Assembly: GCF_039555335.1 (NCBI RefSeq)
Contig: NC_092628.1
Coordinates: 101,764,647-101,828,646 of the forward strand
Source of the DNA: Amphiura filiformis
Lineage: Eukaryota; Echinodermata; Ophiuroidea; Amphilepidida; Amphiuridae
DNA length: 64,000 nucleotides
Direction: 5' to 3'
Shown: in pieces, positions 26,801 through 35,925 of the stretch
Position numbering within the stretch: position 1 is the stretch's first letter
Layout of the letters: the number at the start of each line of letters is the position of its first letter
Notes under the pieces: generated by a model
What the model saw: the letters and a program-made list of their open reading frames with translations, nothing else
Database searches by the model: none
What the model was told of the DNA's origin: nothing
Program-made: the position numbers and the translations under genes

Positions 26801-27945
26801 AACCACTAAACTGGAGTCACTACTGCCACCATTTTGATCTTCTGTTCCTGTATAGATTATGTAGTCAAGACAACAATGAACATGTGGGCATTTAATAGGT
26901 TAATGCATGAAATGTCTCAAATTAAATCAATATAAATTGTACAAATTAATTAAGCCAAGTTGGTAGATACTTGCATGCACAACTGCACAGAAATATCACT
27001 TTGAGAAGGTACATAGTATCTGATTGTAATGACAGATTTCAATTCAACTTGAAAGTTAAGCATTTCTGGATCAAATGTACTTTTTATCAGATGGCATAAT
27101 GGGCTATTCCAGTTTAAATACATCACCCCTATGGTAGACATGACCTGAATCTCCACATAGAGAGTAAGATTTCCAATGGATCCACTCATTCAGGTAACTC
27201 CATTTGAAATTTACACTCCCTGTGTGGGAGATAAAAGGACATGTCTTCTGTAAGGGGTGTATAGATTTCAAATGGAATAGCCTAATTCATGTGGGAATTG
27301 AATTTTATGGCATCATTTACATAATTTACCGTAATTGCTGTTATTGACAATTTATGAAAAAAATATGAAACACACACTCTTTAACACAAAGATATGTATG
27401 ACAACTGAATTCAAATTGTGAAACAGAAAATAACAAATATTAAATTGAAATGAATTAGCAAAGTGTAAATATATCTTATATGGGAACTATGGGTGCCATG
27501 AATGTACATGGTGTAAGAATATGAAATTTCCAAGTGAAAGAATTAGGCTTCAAGGTGCAATTACTATATAGCCAATTATCTGATGCATGGATATTTAATA
27601 TTTTTCATATTTGGCAAATTAATAAATTATCATTTTAATGCACAAAAATAAAGAGTATAAAAATTATTCTATTCCAAACTTTGCCATTGGCCTAGGCAAA
27701 CCTAAGACACAAATGAAATACCATGCAAATGTCACATAAAATTTGCATCCTGTAATTTGCCGACAGTCTTAATACTACAAATATATCTTCACTGTCATTC
27801 ATCAGTAAATAATAAAGAACAATCGCTTGCTTTCTGACAAAAATAAACTGAACTGACCTTCTGCATACTGTACTGGAGAAGCAATACTGCAGACCAATAG
27901 TATGCTGAGTAAAACAGGTAACAATATGTAATGGGTTGAGGCCAT
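11618..27945 (-). CDS. LMTK: Lemur-tail (LMTK/AATK family) transmembrane protein kinase, 13-exon gene model
   Basis: Exons in coding order: 27945-27858, 26847-26717, 25350-25024, 24436-24309, 21751-21664, 20196-20063, 19451-19367, 18832-18708, 18393-18244, 17899-17245, 16108-15179, 13463-12604, 11893-11618. Every junction is AG/GT and the phases agree; the only break is one missing base inside exon 10. The model gives about 1,325 residues, within the usual range of vertebrate LMTK1-3. Order: signal peptide, short lumenal segment, one membrane helix, juxtamembrane linker, kinase domain, then ~900 residues of acidic Ser/Thr-rich tail. Known for the family: membrane-anchored kinases of endosomes and neurites acting in trafficking and neurite growth. 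The kinase call rests on matches such as GSGWFGKV, HPNV, IGDYGL, EDYY and the post-kinase FxxRWxSLxP segment. The last exon is the least certain. Eleven or more MITEs, a LINE and a SINE array lie in introns. Confidence 0.88.
12214..12470. mobile_element. Foldback element with CAGCCTGCTACGC ends (LMTK intron 12)
   Basis: CAGCCTGCTACGCTACGCTA at the left mirrors TTAGCGTAGCAGGCTG at the right, with arms of ~85 bp also sharing TTTTGAGAACAAA. Confidence 0.8.
12604..13463 (-). CDS. LMTK: LMTK exon 12: tail with Asp-Leu-Leu-like peptides
   Basis: The acceptor AAAACAG|GC at 13464 completes the split Gly codon, reading NVILHHDLPPDTSS and onward. This phase match favours it over the closer AG at about 13430. 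It contains a basic KKVKHTEVKHVRHVQ patch, FDFFSTP, IPDLMGD, IPDLLGGD and GGGLAWQQD. The last loosely resembles the GGGFAWDDD segment near vertebrate LMTK C-termini. The donor CAG|GTCAGT is used in the model. Without splicing there the frame stops at 12597-12595 after two more residues, an alternative C-terminus. Confidence 0.82.
13956..14270. mobile_element. Foldback element with CTACAGACT ends (LMTK intron 11)
   Basis: Arms of ~120 bp. ATTTAATCTATTCCCATTCT at about 14015-14035 is mirrored by AGAATGGGAATAGATTAAAT at about 14180-14200, and the outer GACCCTACAGAC and GTCTGTAGCGGCCC are also paired. Confidence 0.8.
14658..14805. mobile_element. GGGCTATTCCAG MITE, copy 6 (LMTK intron 11)
   Basis: GGGCTATCACAGTTGAAATC to TTTTCAACTGAATAGCCC; internally deleted to 148 bp. 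Confidence 0.82.
15179..16108 (-). CDS. LMTK: LMTK exon 11: acidic tail with 15-residue coding repeats
   Basis: Encodes about 310 residues, joined in phase (G|AT). It opens DDDNIVFEEEVTL, then five copies of a 15-residue repeat (TESS[DE]xQ-AAPSAVD), then a strongly Asp/Ser-rich disordered stretch. No folded domain is visible. Long acidic low-complexity tails are normal for the family; assignment rests on phase, position and continuous open frame. Donor TCAG|GTAATT. Confidence 0.82.
15845..16075 (-). repeat. 45-bp coding minisatellite in LMTK exon 11
   Basis: Five tandem 45-bp units encode a 15-residue TESS-x-AAPSAVD repeat in frame. Units differ by a few substitutions and the last two are nearly identical. 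The period is a multiple of three, so copy-number change alters tail length without breaking the frame. Confidence 0.9.
16240..16429. mobile_element. GGGCTATTCCAG MITE, copy 7 (LMTK intron 10)
   Basis: GGGACTATTCCAGCAGTTG to TTTCAACTGGAATAGCC, full length. A further fragment of the same family lies at about 16557-16612. Confidence 0.85.
16695..16881. mobile_element. GGGCTATTCCAG MITE, copy 8 (LMTK intron 10)
   Basis: GGGCTGTTTCAGTTGAAATC to TTTAATCTGGAATAGCCC. The second full copy in the same intron, 265 bp from copy 7. Confidence 0.87.
17245..17899 (-). CDS. LMTK: LMTK exon 10: end of kinase domain and start of tail, with a 1-base frame break
   Basis: Starts FEIMMFCWLESDMRP, the last kinase helices, and continues to HELLMHLL. 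In that frame a TGA follows at about 17823. The next frame is open from about 17840 to 17228 and begins TEPTEIVIDMDDF, then SRWESLKPS. That segment matches the FERRWRSLRPG element directly after the kinase in vertebrate LMTK2/3, so both parts belong to one protein and one base appears to be missing near 17835-17845. The tail carries a DFDPF peptide (17372-17386), the DPF core of AP-2 ear-binding motifs. Donor ATGG|GTGAGT. Confidence 0.8.
18244..18393 (-). CDS. LMTK: LMTK exon 9: kinase C-lobe helices F-G
   Basis: Encodes SFGVIMLELSTGGQKPYPNM and then TNEDVLKQVVMEQEI, the helix F and G region, ending RYASR plus a split Trp codon. It is the C-lobe equivalent of the W-S-x-G-V-x-x-W-E-L pattern in family members. 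Acceptor ATTGCAG, donor GATG|GTAAGT. Confidence 0.88.
18708..18832 (-). CDS. LMTK: LMTK exon 8: activation segment
   Basis: Encodes EDYYITKDQ, VPIRWLGPEVM and VTKESNVW. The Tyr pair (about residues 330-331) matches the LMTK EDYY motif. GPE replaces the usual APE, and VPIRWLGPE aligns with the tyrosine-kinase-like P+1 loop. Donor TGTG|GTAAGC splits a Trp codon that is completed in the next exon. Confidence 0.9.
19098..19351. mobile_element. GGGCTATTCCAG MITE, copy 9 (LMTK intron 7)
   Basis: GGGCTATTTCATTTAAAATC to GTCAGCTGGAATAGCCC, an enlarged form with an extra internal block. Its right end is 16 bp from exon 7, so it forms the downstream flank of that exon's donor. Confidence 0.8.
19367..19451 (-). 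CDS. LMTK: LMTK exon 7: catalytic loop and metal-binding motif
   Basis: After the split Ile codon it reads DLAARNCLV, then VKIGDYGLS. The catalytic loop is H-I-D rather than H-R-D (catalytic Asp about 300, Asn about 305) and the magnesium motif is DYG rather than DFG. Known LMTKs share DYG and also replace the HRD arginine. Catalytic Asp and Asn are kept, so an active kinase is plausible. Confidence 0.9.
19836..20016. mobile_element. GGGCTATTCCAG MITE, copy 10 (LMTK intron 6)
   Basis: GGCTATTCCAGTTGAAATC to TTTCAACTGAAAGCCC, full length. Confidence 0.85.
20063..20196 (-). CDS. LMTK: LMTK exon 6: helices D-E up to the catalytic loop
   Basis: Begins GDLKSYLQKH (helix D) and runs through helix E (LRMACDMVSGMMWLH) to DFIH, whose His begins the catalytic loop. 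The last codon is split: AT here plus T in the next exon gives Ile. Acceptor TATGCAG, donor CACAT|GTGAGT. Confidence 0.9.
20413..21553 (+). mobile_element. 5'-truncated LINE (CR1/L2-like) with reverse transcriptase fragment
   Basis: The frame 20485-21267 carries RT motif B GVPQGSVKGPL and catalytic YADDTQIYVSF, then the thumb region LKLNPGKTEF. After 21267 the reading frame shifts, and the typical C-terminus WNSIPRNIREASSLHSF is read in another frame. The 3' end is a (TATG)n tail at about 21530-21553, typical of CR1/L2 LINEs. It starts inside the RT domain, so it is a dead insertion in an LMTK intron, opposite to the gene. Confidence 0.88.
21664..21751 (-). CDS. LMTK: LMTK exon 5: kinase beta4-beta5 and hinge
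   Basis: Encodes EVNHPNVLLLLGQCI, then the beta5/hinge stretch PFLLMLEYAPF. HPNVL and the hydrophobic gatekeeper region match LMTK family kinases. Acceptor TTTTCAG, donor TTT|GTAAGTA. The following intron (21663-20197) contains the LINE fragment. Confidence 0.9.
21850..22083. mobile_element. Foldback element with TTTTAGGACAC ends (LMTK intron 4)
   Basis: TTTTAGGACACTTTG and GCCCTTTGACCTATC are mirrored at 22056-22083, enclosing an extremely AT-rich ~170 bp. Confidence 0.78.
22787..23381. mobile_element. Large hairpin: inverted copies flanking a GA-rich spacer
   Basis: About 207 bp at 22787-22993 is mirrored at 23165-23372 with high identity (shared CTTCTGAAGACTGCTAGC and CTTCCCGCCAGTCATCAG), separated by ~170 bp containing a (GA)n run. 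The arm resembles the sequence after the endonuclease fragment at 46680-46740 (GATCCTCT...AAG, ACTTCCGG), so it may be a head-to-head pair of Penelope-like 3' ends. Confidence 0.7.
23785..24309 (-). repeat. Tandem array of the LMTK exon 4 donor with a tRNA-like SINE, 5 donor copies
   Basis: GATCTTACCTGTA (plus strand; donor CAG|GTAAGATC on minus) starts at 24301, 24173, 24045, 23917 and 23785, a period of 128, 128, 128 and 132 bp. Each unit on the minus strand holds the donor, then GGAGAGCGTGGTGCAATGG (A box) and GGGTTCAATTCC (B box), a tRNA-like SINE head. The most distant copy also carries ~37 nt of exon 4 (about 23793-23835). If a downstream donor were used, the retained sequence would stop at once (AGG TAA). 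Confidence 0.9.
24309..24436 (-). CDS. LMTK: LMTK exon 4: ATP-binding lysine and helix C
   Basis: Encodes VLQGEAHRL..., then VVIKQLRD with the ATP-anchoring Lys (about residue 203), and FLQEVQPYR with the helix-C Glu (about 220). Known lemur kinases have VVVKELR and FLSEAQPYR at the same places. The donor CAG|GTAAGATC is the first of five tandem copies of this splice site described separately. The exon ends two bases into an Arg codon. Confidence 0.9.
25024..25350 (-). CDS. LMTK: LMTK exon 3: juxtamembrane linker and glycine-rich loop
   Basis: 109 codons, phase 0 at both ends. A Ser/Thr/Pro-rich cytoplasmic linker leads into QLSYVEEMGSGWFGK, the start of the kinase domain. The ATP-binding loop GSGWFGK continues with V in the next exon, giving GxGxxGxV, and the Trp-Phe pair is characteristic of LMTKs. 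Acceptor TATTAG, donor AAAG|GTAAGC. Confidence 0.9.
26717..26847 (-). CDS. LMTK: LMTK exon 2: transmembrane segment
   Basis: Encodes 44 residues (about 30-73). A short polar Gly/Ser/Asp stretch is followed by a hydrophobic helix (LVVVSAVSIATAF through LLVIGCACC, about residues 43-66) and a basic stop-transfer flank YGRG. The acceptor is ATACAG and the donor GCT|GTAAGT. A short ectodomain with one helix just before the kinase is the typical lemur-kinase layout. Confidence 0.82.
27101..27284. mobile_element. GGGCTATTCCAG MITE, copy 11 (LMTK intron 1)
   Basis: GGGCTATTCCAGTTTAAATA to TTTCAAATGGAATAGCC, full length. Confidence 0.87.
27858..27945 (-). CDS. LMTK: LMTK exon 1: start codon and signal peptide
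   Basis: The exon encodes 29 residues beginning MASTHYILLPVLL and ending IASPVQYAE, then one base of a split Gly codon. A hydrophobic core (residues 6-21) followed by small residues fits a cleaved signal peptide. The donor is G|GTCAGT at 27857. The ATG at 27945-27943 is chosen because it gives a complete signal peptide joined in phase to the membrane exon. No conserved residues support it beyond that, so the start is an inference. Confidence 0.72.
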
Positions 27946-27999
27946 AATGAAGCTGCTATGTTCAATGTCACACTTGGAACTGGTAGCTTATCACATTCT

Positions 28000-29232
28000 T
28001 GTACACCTGTATCAAAGATTAAAAAAATTGCTTTTGTTTAAAGCCAATTACACAATGCATGCTATGAGCAATAACATAAATGAGAAAGAACATATCACTC
28101 AAGGTGTAATAATAATTCATTACCAATTTAGCTGGTAATTGGCTTGTACATTGCCCTCGGTACCTATTACTATAATACTAACCACTAATATTTCACAAAT
28201 ACCTGCGATACTGGGCAATACTTATATTCATTTTTATGATGTGGGGGTGTAAGCTTCAATGTTGTTTGATTAGCTCTTAATTGGAGCGTGTAATTTTGGT
28301 TTTATGTAAATACTGGTGCATTCATGTGGGTTTAATAGACTGCAGACATGTCTGCAATTGAGAATTATTCAATTTGACATGTACACAAATCACATGTATA
28401 ATGTACATTCAAATTGCATTGCATTTGAAACGACAGTGTTTGAGGTTTGTCTTGAATGGGTTTTCCATTGAGCAAATATGATCAATAAAATCATCATCAT
28501 AGCAATAATATTTATGCACTGGCTGGTCCATACACATTATGTATACTGCATGGTGATTCAATTGAAGACACCAGGGGCAAAGAGAGATATATTTGAATTT
28601 ATTACATTTTACATGCAGATGTAAAGTCCATATGTTGACCTAAAGATTGACACGGTCACGCCCTTACACAAATACCGCTACTCATATTCACACACAATAT
28701 CGTGGACCCTCGTTTTAACACAGGCAAACCAGGGACATTACATATTTATTGTGAAATTTCAAGACTGAACATGGACTCAAAATCTGACCAATTTATATAC
28801 AGTGGACCCGACATTATACATGTACCTCCAATGGTAAATATTTACAGGGTAAATGATATTTCAGCCTTTTGGTGCCCCCTTGGGTGGGTCTTAAAACTGG
28901 GGATATCCACGGTTCCTGTGCTGTGTTGCTGATTTATGAGTGTAAATTCATATGAAAGTGAAAATACATGTTTATAAATATTATTCTTAAACACTGGAGA
29001 ACGTTCCTGCAATCTTATTGGTTCTTACCCGTGTGATATGACACAATATCATATGGGTCAGCGTGTGTGCATCGATGCGATACGCGAACTCGCTATTTGG
29101 ACCAATCGGAGGCGCATAGCAACAACGGGACTAACCGATTTTAAGCCGTAGGTAATTCCTTGTAAAATGTAGGATTTATTTTGATTAAATACTCAGGATA
29201 TTTTTATTTGAATTGAAGTGTTTAAGAATGAT
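28000..29232. other. Upstream flank of LMTK, no promoter element identified
   Basis: No CpG-rich block or TATA-type signal could be assigned. A TATTATTCTTAAACACT / AGTGTTTAAGAATGATA inverted pair at 28977 and 29216 suggests a further degraded foldback element next to the 29233 hairpin. Confidence 0.4.
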
Positions 29233-29413
29233 AATAAAGGTATTGTTTTTAGTCGCTGTCGTGCATCTATCGTCTCATATAACACAAGCGACATCATTAT
29301 TTTTGGCGTAAAACAACTCGGCTTCGCCTTGTTGTTTTACTCAAAATAATGATGTCGCCTGTGTTATATGAGGCGATAGATGCACGACAGCGACTAAAAA
29401 CAATACCTTTATT
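29233..29413. mobile_element. Near-perfect long hairpin
   Basis: Arms of ~80 bp: AATAAAGGTATTGTTTTTAG at the left and its complement at the right, sharing CGCTGTCGTGCATCTATCG. The centre is CGGCTTCGCC. Mismatches are very few, so it is young or conserved by gene conversion. Confidence 0.88.
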
Positions 29414-30274
29414 CTCTAATACAAACATGATCCTACACACACAAACATTCCTACACCGTCTGCAGGAACCCATGAGTTGAACCCCTCACCCATGTTTTGG
29501 GATTTACACTGCACTTTTTTACTATTGTATTACCGCTACAGTGGTACATGTATAACTAGGAAGTATGTAACCATCAACATGGCTGCCCAATATGAGTACA
29601 ATGTAGAGCAGGGGTCCGCAAATAGCGCCGTGGCTTCCCGAGTGGCGCGTGGCGCCGTTTAGATTTAAAATATTTTTTTTAAATTAAAATAAAATCAAAC
29701 CCTTTTATCAAACTTTGCAGGAATATCTCCAATATTCTATATTTCAACATCAAACAATGTGATTTCCATGTTATCCTTGTAAAGACAGGCTAAAATAGTA
29801 CAAAATGTTGCACCAAATGGCGTCATTTGCACCTCAAATTTCAAAAAATCAATAGCTTCAGAGGGGGGACACCCCCCTCTTACTCCCCCCGGTGACTTTG
29901 CAGCCATTGAGTGGCGCTTTGCAGAGTTCTTTTATTTCATGTGGCACTTCAACAAATCTATTTGAGGAAGCCTGATGTAGAGCAATGTAACATTTCTTGT
30001 GTCAATGCTTGCAATACAAAGTCATATTTAAAGTGCTATGATGACAGATTAATCTGAATGCTGCTGCTCACCATGTCTGCATGATAAATGTTCCTACACC
30101 TTTACCTCTACAGACATGTATATGTTGAAAAAGTACACTGAGATTTAAAAAAAATATTAATAACAATCCCTTGCATCCTGCCCTATTTTTGTTCAGCCCG
30201 TCATACCAACACAAAAACAAATTTCAGGCCTTACATAAAACATGTGCACGTACAATTTGCTTCAGTGTGTCTTG

Positions 30275-30450
30275 TCTCAAGTTGTGAGTAACTCCTTGTT
30301 GGATGTCGCAGTGGTAGTGCATTTACCCGGTTGCGTCGCCAGAGTACAGACAAACTGCACTTCTACATGTACACCCTGCAGGATTAGGTGTAATGTGTGC
30401 AATTCAAAACTGCTACTGCGACATCCAACATGGCATTACTCTCAACTTGA
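30275..30450. mobile_element. Foldback element with CTCAAGTTGTGAG ends
   Basis: GTTGGATGTCGCAGTGGTAG at the left pairs with CTGCTACTGCGACATCCAAC at the right, with outer CTCAAGTTG/CAACTTGAG. 176 bp, no ORF. Confidence 0.82.
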
Positions 30451-30804
30451 GATGAGACATAATTAATCCTATTTCAACAACTCCTCCTATACCATTGTAC
30501 AGGCGCCAACCGTTGTTAATCCTTGATGAATCCACACTTTTACTGTAGCGTATACGCGAATGCGAACGAGACTACGCGTTACGCGAGAGCGCGTAAAATT
30601 CGTCATGCCTGGAACCTTTGCGCGTATGCCAGCTTACAAGTTGAATTCAGTGTCTTTCAGGTAGCTGCTAAACTTTGCCGTTTTATTCTGTAGGTTTATT
30701 GCTGATATTAACAGAGAAATCATGAGTGACATGATTAGGCCTGACATATCATCGTGAAATAATCGTGAATTATATGGCCTACGATCTTTAGCTTCTTTTC
30801 GTTG

Positions 30805-30962
30805 TTGAAAGGGATTCAATCATGTTTCGCCATTGTTCATCACCGTTTAACAACTCGCGTCCGGCGCGTCTGCGTGGTTTACTTCGCTCACCACCCAGAC
30901 GACGCAGCCGCATCGTTGTTAAACGGTGATGAACAACGGTGAAACGTGATTGATTGAATCCC
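30805..30962. mobile_element. Hairpin element with GGGATTCAATCA ends
   Basis: Arms of ~50 bp (TTCATCACCGTTTAACAAC mirrored by GTTGTTAAACGGTGATGAA) around a GC-rich centre with CGTCTGCGTGG. A related right half occurs at 61085-61127 in STK11IP intron 4. Confidence 0.82.
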
Positions 30963-31474
30963 TAATTCAATCTTCCATGGATATAAAGTTCTACACTACT
31001 CAAAGATCAGACTTATCATTTTGCAAAAACACCATTAATCTTGTATCAGATGAGTGTCATTTCATTCAGTAATGTTTAGGCAACAGAACACTTGTACTAG
31101 AGAGTACTGCAATGTCCTGGGACACTGAATAATACCTTGGTTAGATCCATAAAAAGAAAGAAGGTAAAACTAAAATCAAAATTGTCAGATTCTGAACCTT
31201 AAAATTGTTGAGCAGTGTACGATAAAATATTGAAAACATATTTATACCTACAGAGTTTGTGAACGTATGCGTTATCCTAGAACATTGATAAACATAGCAT
31301 AATCAATAACCCAATGATGGCAAATATATGCATGAAAGTATGCCTTCAGATCTCTCTCTCTCTGTGATTTGACGTTAGCTGTCTATGCCAGTAAATCCTT
31401 GGATGATCTCAGCACGCATATGTGCCAGTCTTCATGTTCATAACACAGGGTAAGGGGAGTGTCTGCTTGTCAAT

Positions 31475-31709
31475 GGGCTATTCCAGTTCAAATCCATACA
31501 CCCCCTGTGGAAGACATGAGCTTAATCTTCCACACAGGGGGAATATATTTCAAATGGAGCCACTCATTCAGGTAACCCCATTTGAAACTTACACACCCTT
31601 TCAGGTCGGGCTTTCAGGTAACCCCATTTGAAAATTACACTCCCTTGTGTGGAAGATTAAGGCAATGTCATCTATAGGGGGTGTATGGATTTCACCTGGA
31701 ATAGCCCAA
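31475..31709. mobile_element. GGGCTATTCCAG MITE, copy 12
   Basis: GGGCTATTCCAGTTCAAATC to TTTCACCTGGAATAGCCC, with the middle TCAGGTAACCCCATTTGAAA block duplicated (31569 and 31613). Confidence 0.88.
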
Positions 31710-32071
31710 TGTGAGATCACTATGTCAATAAAATACTGAACTTTGGTATCAAAAAGTTCAAAGTAGATAGACAAACAGGCAAACATCAAGCTCAAACTTC
31801 ATGCAAGCACTTCAAATAATTAGACAAACCCATTTATTTTGAAAGGTTATGCAGGTAGTTTTGGTGTGTCCTGTTCTTTAATAGTTAACTTAAACTAGAA
31901 TTATGCAGTTGGTAATTAAGGTGGCCCACACAAAGGTGTGTAAATAACAGAGGTTTGTAAAAAAAATATGCAAATAAGAGCTCATTAATATTCATAAATA
32001 TGCAAATAACATGACACAAAACTATACAGCACATGAGGCCACCATATCCAATCCACATGTACCAAGTTTGA

Positions 32072-34101
32072 TATAATATTGGATGGCTGAGCATGATACC
32101 ATAACATATCAGATGAGTCACCATAACATATCAGATGAGTCATAAAAATATCGGACGAGCCAACGGCGAGTTCGATATTTGTATGACGAATCCGATATGG
32201 TCATTTTCACAGTAAAGGTGTAACTTTTGATTTTTAGGGTCAAAATTTCAAACCACTTAAATATGTTTCTGTTTACTGTAATCATGCATAGAAGCAACTT
32301 AAATTCCAGTAAAATAATGTTTCAAGGCTTAAACCTTTTGATTTCTGATAAAAAATTGACATTTCCATAACATTTTGGTTAAAATCTAAGAAAAAATGTA
32401 TGTTACATAAGCTCAGAAAATTATGACATGAAAGCTGGAATACATGTGAAATCCCATTCCAAAGTAAGTCAACAGATATTTATAAGTTAAATTTTATACC
32501 ATGTTTTGCTATGTTTGTAATTGCAATTTTGAAAATTTTTAACATCAAGGGTCATTTGCAATGGAAATTTCCCAACCTTAAACACATTTTTTAAGTTTTA
32601 ATTGAGTTCCTCAAATAATTTGAATGTCTAACTTCATGTACAAATACTACTTGTTGAAAGGAACCTCCCAGCCAAGTTTCACAGAAATCGGAGTTATTTT
32701 TTAGAATTGGCAATTCAAGCGATTTGTGTTTCGGAGGCTTCAGTTAACAACACAGGTGATCATAAAAGTAAAATATCTGGCTAACTACTACAAGTTGACA
32801 TGAAAAAATAGGTTAAAAATATCACAATTACCAATAATCATGCATTGATTCTAAGTATTGAATTTCAGTTGTGACAAAAATTAAATTATCACAGCAAGTC
32901 ATTTTTTTTGTTTCGAGGCTTCATGTTAACAATGGTTAAACATTGCAGAAGTAGTTTTTTTGAAAACAACACTGTTGGGATCATCTAAGCTGTTATTTTC
33001 TTGTGTGTATTGAATCAATGATTCTATGTGGCAGATATTGTAGATTTATAACATGGTAATTTTTTCACCCATTTGTTAAGTATGGTGTTATTTGCATGTG
33101 AAGCCTCCGAAACAGGCTTTCTTGGGTATCAGTATATTTTTCAAACATTAACCATAATATCAATTTTTTTTTTAAATTTATGACATTCTACACATATCAT
33201 GTAACAATTACAATGCAGATATCAATATGGAACACAACAATTTAGATATGCATATATGATAATTAACCTTATTGTTGTTTCAGAGGCTTCATTTGTTTCG
33301 GAGGCTTCAATTGTTAACGGAAAGTTTGTATTGGGTCCCATTTTCAAACGGTGATATATATCTCCACGATTTAAAAATAAGTGACTTGAGGATCTACTTT
33401 GCTACATTTTGATAAATAGATTGGATGAGCTCTTTTATTCATATTTGCCCAAGCTTGCTGAACAGTTTGTTTCGGAGGCTTCAAAAAAGTTAACGGAAAA
33501 ACGGCTCTTTGAAGTCAAGATTTTATAAAAATTTTAAAAGCTTGCAAATCGACTAATTTTTGTTACCCACTTCAAGTTAAGATATCAACTGTTATGAATC
33601 AAGAAGAAGTGAAGAAATAACCAAGAATTATGAACCAAAGCTATACCCACAAAGTTTGTTAACAATTGTTAACGGAAAATGAAGCCTCGAAGCGACAAAT
33701 CTCAAGTCCGGTTCTCAAAAATACAGGGCTGTTCACAATTAAATCTAATGTGGCAGTGTTTACTGAACATATGACCGTACTTTCAGGATAAGAAAAATTA
33801 TCCATGAACTAACTGAAGAAAACACAGGGTTTTACAAAAATGTTACTGTTTTTTATAGTTTTTCAAAATGGCAATATTAGGTACATTTAAGCCTGCTAAA
33901 ACTGAACGCAGTAACTCCTGAAGATGATTATGCTACCCAAGGTAGCTGCTAACTAGATGACTTATGTGGCCAAAAATCATGGAATTCTGTGGCTTTATTA
34001 GAACACAACGGATCAAAATGTTAAAAATCCAAAGTTACACCCTTTACCGTGAAAATGACCATATGTTATGGTATCATGCGAAATAAGCCATCCAATATTA
34101 T
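32072..34101. mobile_element. 2-kb inverted-repeat element with recurring GTTTCGGAGGCTTCA motif
   Basis: Ends ATAATATTGGATGGCT and AGCCATCCAATATTAT are inverted. Subterminal GATACCATAACATAT, GGTCATTTTCAC and TAAAGG-TGTAAC blocks are also inverted at both ends, giving arms of about 150 bp. The interior has no long ORF but repeats GTTTCGGAGGCTTCA, usually followed by GTTAAC, seven times. It is flanked by related ATGCAAATAA-rich sequence on both sides (31960-32070 and 34150-34410). Confidence 0.7.
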
Positions 34102-35240
34102 CATTATTAGGCTTTCTTAACTCCTAATAACCCTGAAAACATAATAATGAAATTGATTGGCCTTTGCCATTAAACTGCAGAATGGATTAATGAAAATGTA
34201 GGCAAAATATGCAAATCAGCTCATTAACAATAACACAAGTTCATAAATGCAAATAACATGACACAAAACTAAACAGCACATTGGGCTACCATATCCAATC
34301 ACAAAACCAAATTTGAAGTTGATCAGTTATTGTGTTAAAAGCTACAGAGTGGATTAATGAACATGTACATTGTAGGCAAAATATGCAAATAAGCTAATTA
34401 ATATTCATAAAACAGAAAAAATCCCAATGTTCACCAAAAAAAGCATCAAACAAAATTCAAAATGGGCTCAAATGTCAGTACTGGTATTTTCTTCTTTTTT
34501 GGGGGGGGTTATGGATATATCTTAGTTGGGAGGGACAGGTTCTGATATAAAAACAGTGACAGGTGTCGGTTCAGGAGTATAAAATGCTTGGTGCTCATGA
34601 GAAAAAAATGCCAATCTACCTTAACATCCTGTTAAATTATATCTGAATGATAGGGATGCTAGTCATAAATATGGCTACTTTTGAAATCATCAACTTCTAA
34701 GGTAGGCAGGGATTAGGGTGCATCAAATGCCCCTCATGTCAACCAAATTTTTTGTACCTAGTCTTAAAATGTGCCACTTGTTAAAATATTAACCTGCACA
34801 AAATTTAAATTCATTCCGAAGTCGTCTATGGGGTCCACCGTGGGCCTAAAGTTTAGGCATGAAATCCTGTATCTGACAGGTCGTGACCCTTAAGGCAGCT
34901 ATTATAAATTACATATTTACAGTACACAGTATTAGCTGCCTTATGTTTTAAACTACTTGTGGTGGTATAAAACCATGAAGGTAACCCAGACAATCCCTGT
35001 CACAAAAGAAATCTAGCTAAAGGCAGCTTTTTACAGAGCCAAATAATGGCTAAAATAATAGCTGCCGTATTATCAATGCTAATTATTATGCACTGTAGCA
35101 ATAATTTAATGATAAAACAAGCACAGAGTGAGCAGTGGTAAGTGGAATTTTGGAATTATGATGGTTTCATTGTCAAGATGGTATTTGACACAACTGTTTC
35201 CAATACTGGCTTGCTATTAATGGAGCTACTCAAGCTCGTT
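34102..35240. other. No gene seen; ATGCAAAT-rich repeats
   Basis: 34150-34410 repeats the host sequence found left of the 2-kb element (AAATAACATGACACAAAACT, CCATATCCAATC). The remainder shows no protein-like frame or splice pattern. Confidence 0.5.
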
Positions 35241-35244
35241 AATT

Positions 35245-35405
35245 AACCCCCAAAATGGACCCTAAGTGGCGTAACCAGCACCTGTTAATTTGCTACCCTA
35301 AATGGCTTAACTCGACACTTTTCAAACCCTAAATGGCGTGAATAACTAAAATCCTACCCTAAATAGCGTATTAACCAAAACTGTACCCTAAATGGCGATT
35401 AACCA
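35245..35405. repeat. Irregular CCCTAAATGGCG motif cluster
   Basis: CCCTAA[AG]TGGC or a one-base variant occurs five times at 30-45 bp spacing, and once more at 36474 (CCCTAAATGGCG). Spacers are unrelated, so this is not a simple satellite. Confidence 0.6.
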
Positions 35406-35570
35406 ATTACTTGTGCAAATAACGCAACAAACTAGGAGTCATGATGACACAAAAAAAGAACATAGGTCTCCTAAAGCAGAATCAAAAATGAAAAAAAAAA
35501 ACCTTTTGGAGCGAACATCAGATAAGGAAAAGTGTTCGATATACGTGTGACAACAATGGGAGATATCTTA

Positions 35571-35925
35571 CCGTATTTCGTCAAATAGTCGCCCCCCTCA
35601 AACAAACGCCCCCCACCACTTTTTTCAACCAAGATGTTTCAAAAATGCCGATATTTCCATACTATCTTGTGTTGTAAGCTTACCAAGTTGCCCACATGGT
35701 TGATAATAGCGCCAATAATTGGCGAAAATCTGGATTGGAAACCAGGAAGTGAACCAGAAGTCAGTGTTTCTAAACTTTCTAGTTCATAGTTCGTCATTTT
35801 AGCGTGAGTTTTAAGTTTACCTAATGATTTTAACGGGAATTATCATTCTAAAATTGACCTTGAATAAATGCCCCCCCCTTGGGAAAATGTAACGCCCCCA
35901 GGGGCGTTTATTTGATGAAATACGG
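35571..35925. mobile_element. MITE with CCGTATTTC ends and TA duplication (355 bp)
   Basis: Ends CCGTATTTCGTCAAATA and the complement GATGAAATACGG are flanked by TA (35569-35570, 35926-35927). C-rich subterminal blocks (CGCCCCCC) lie inside both ends. A TA duplication fits Tc1/mariner-type mobilisation. No ORF. Confidence 0.78.
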
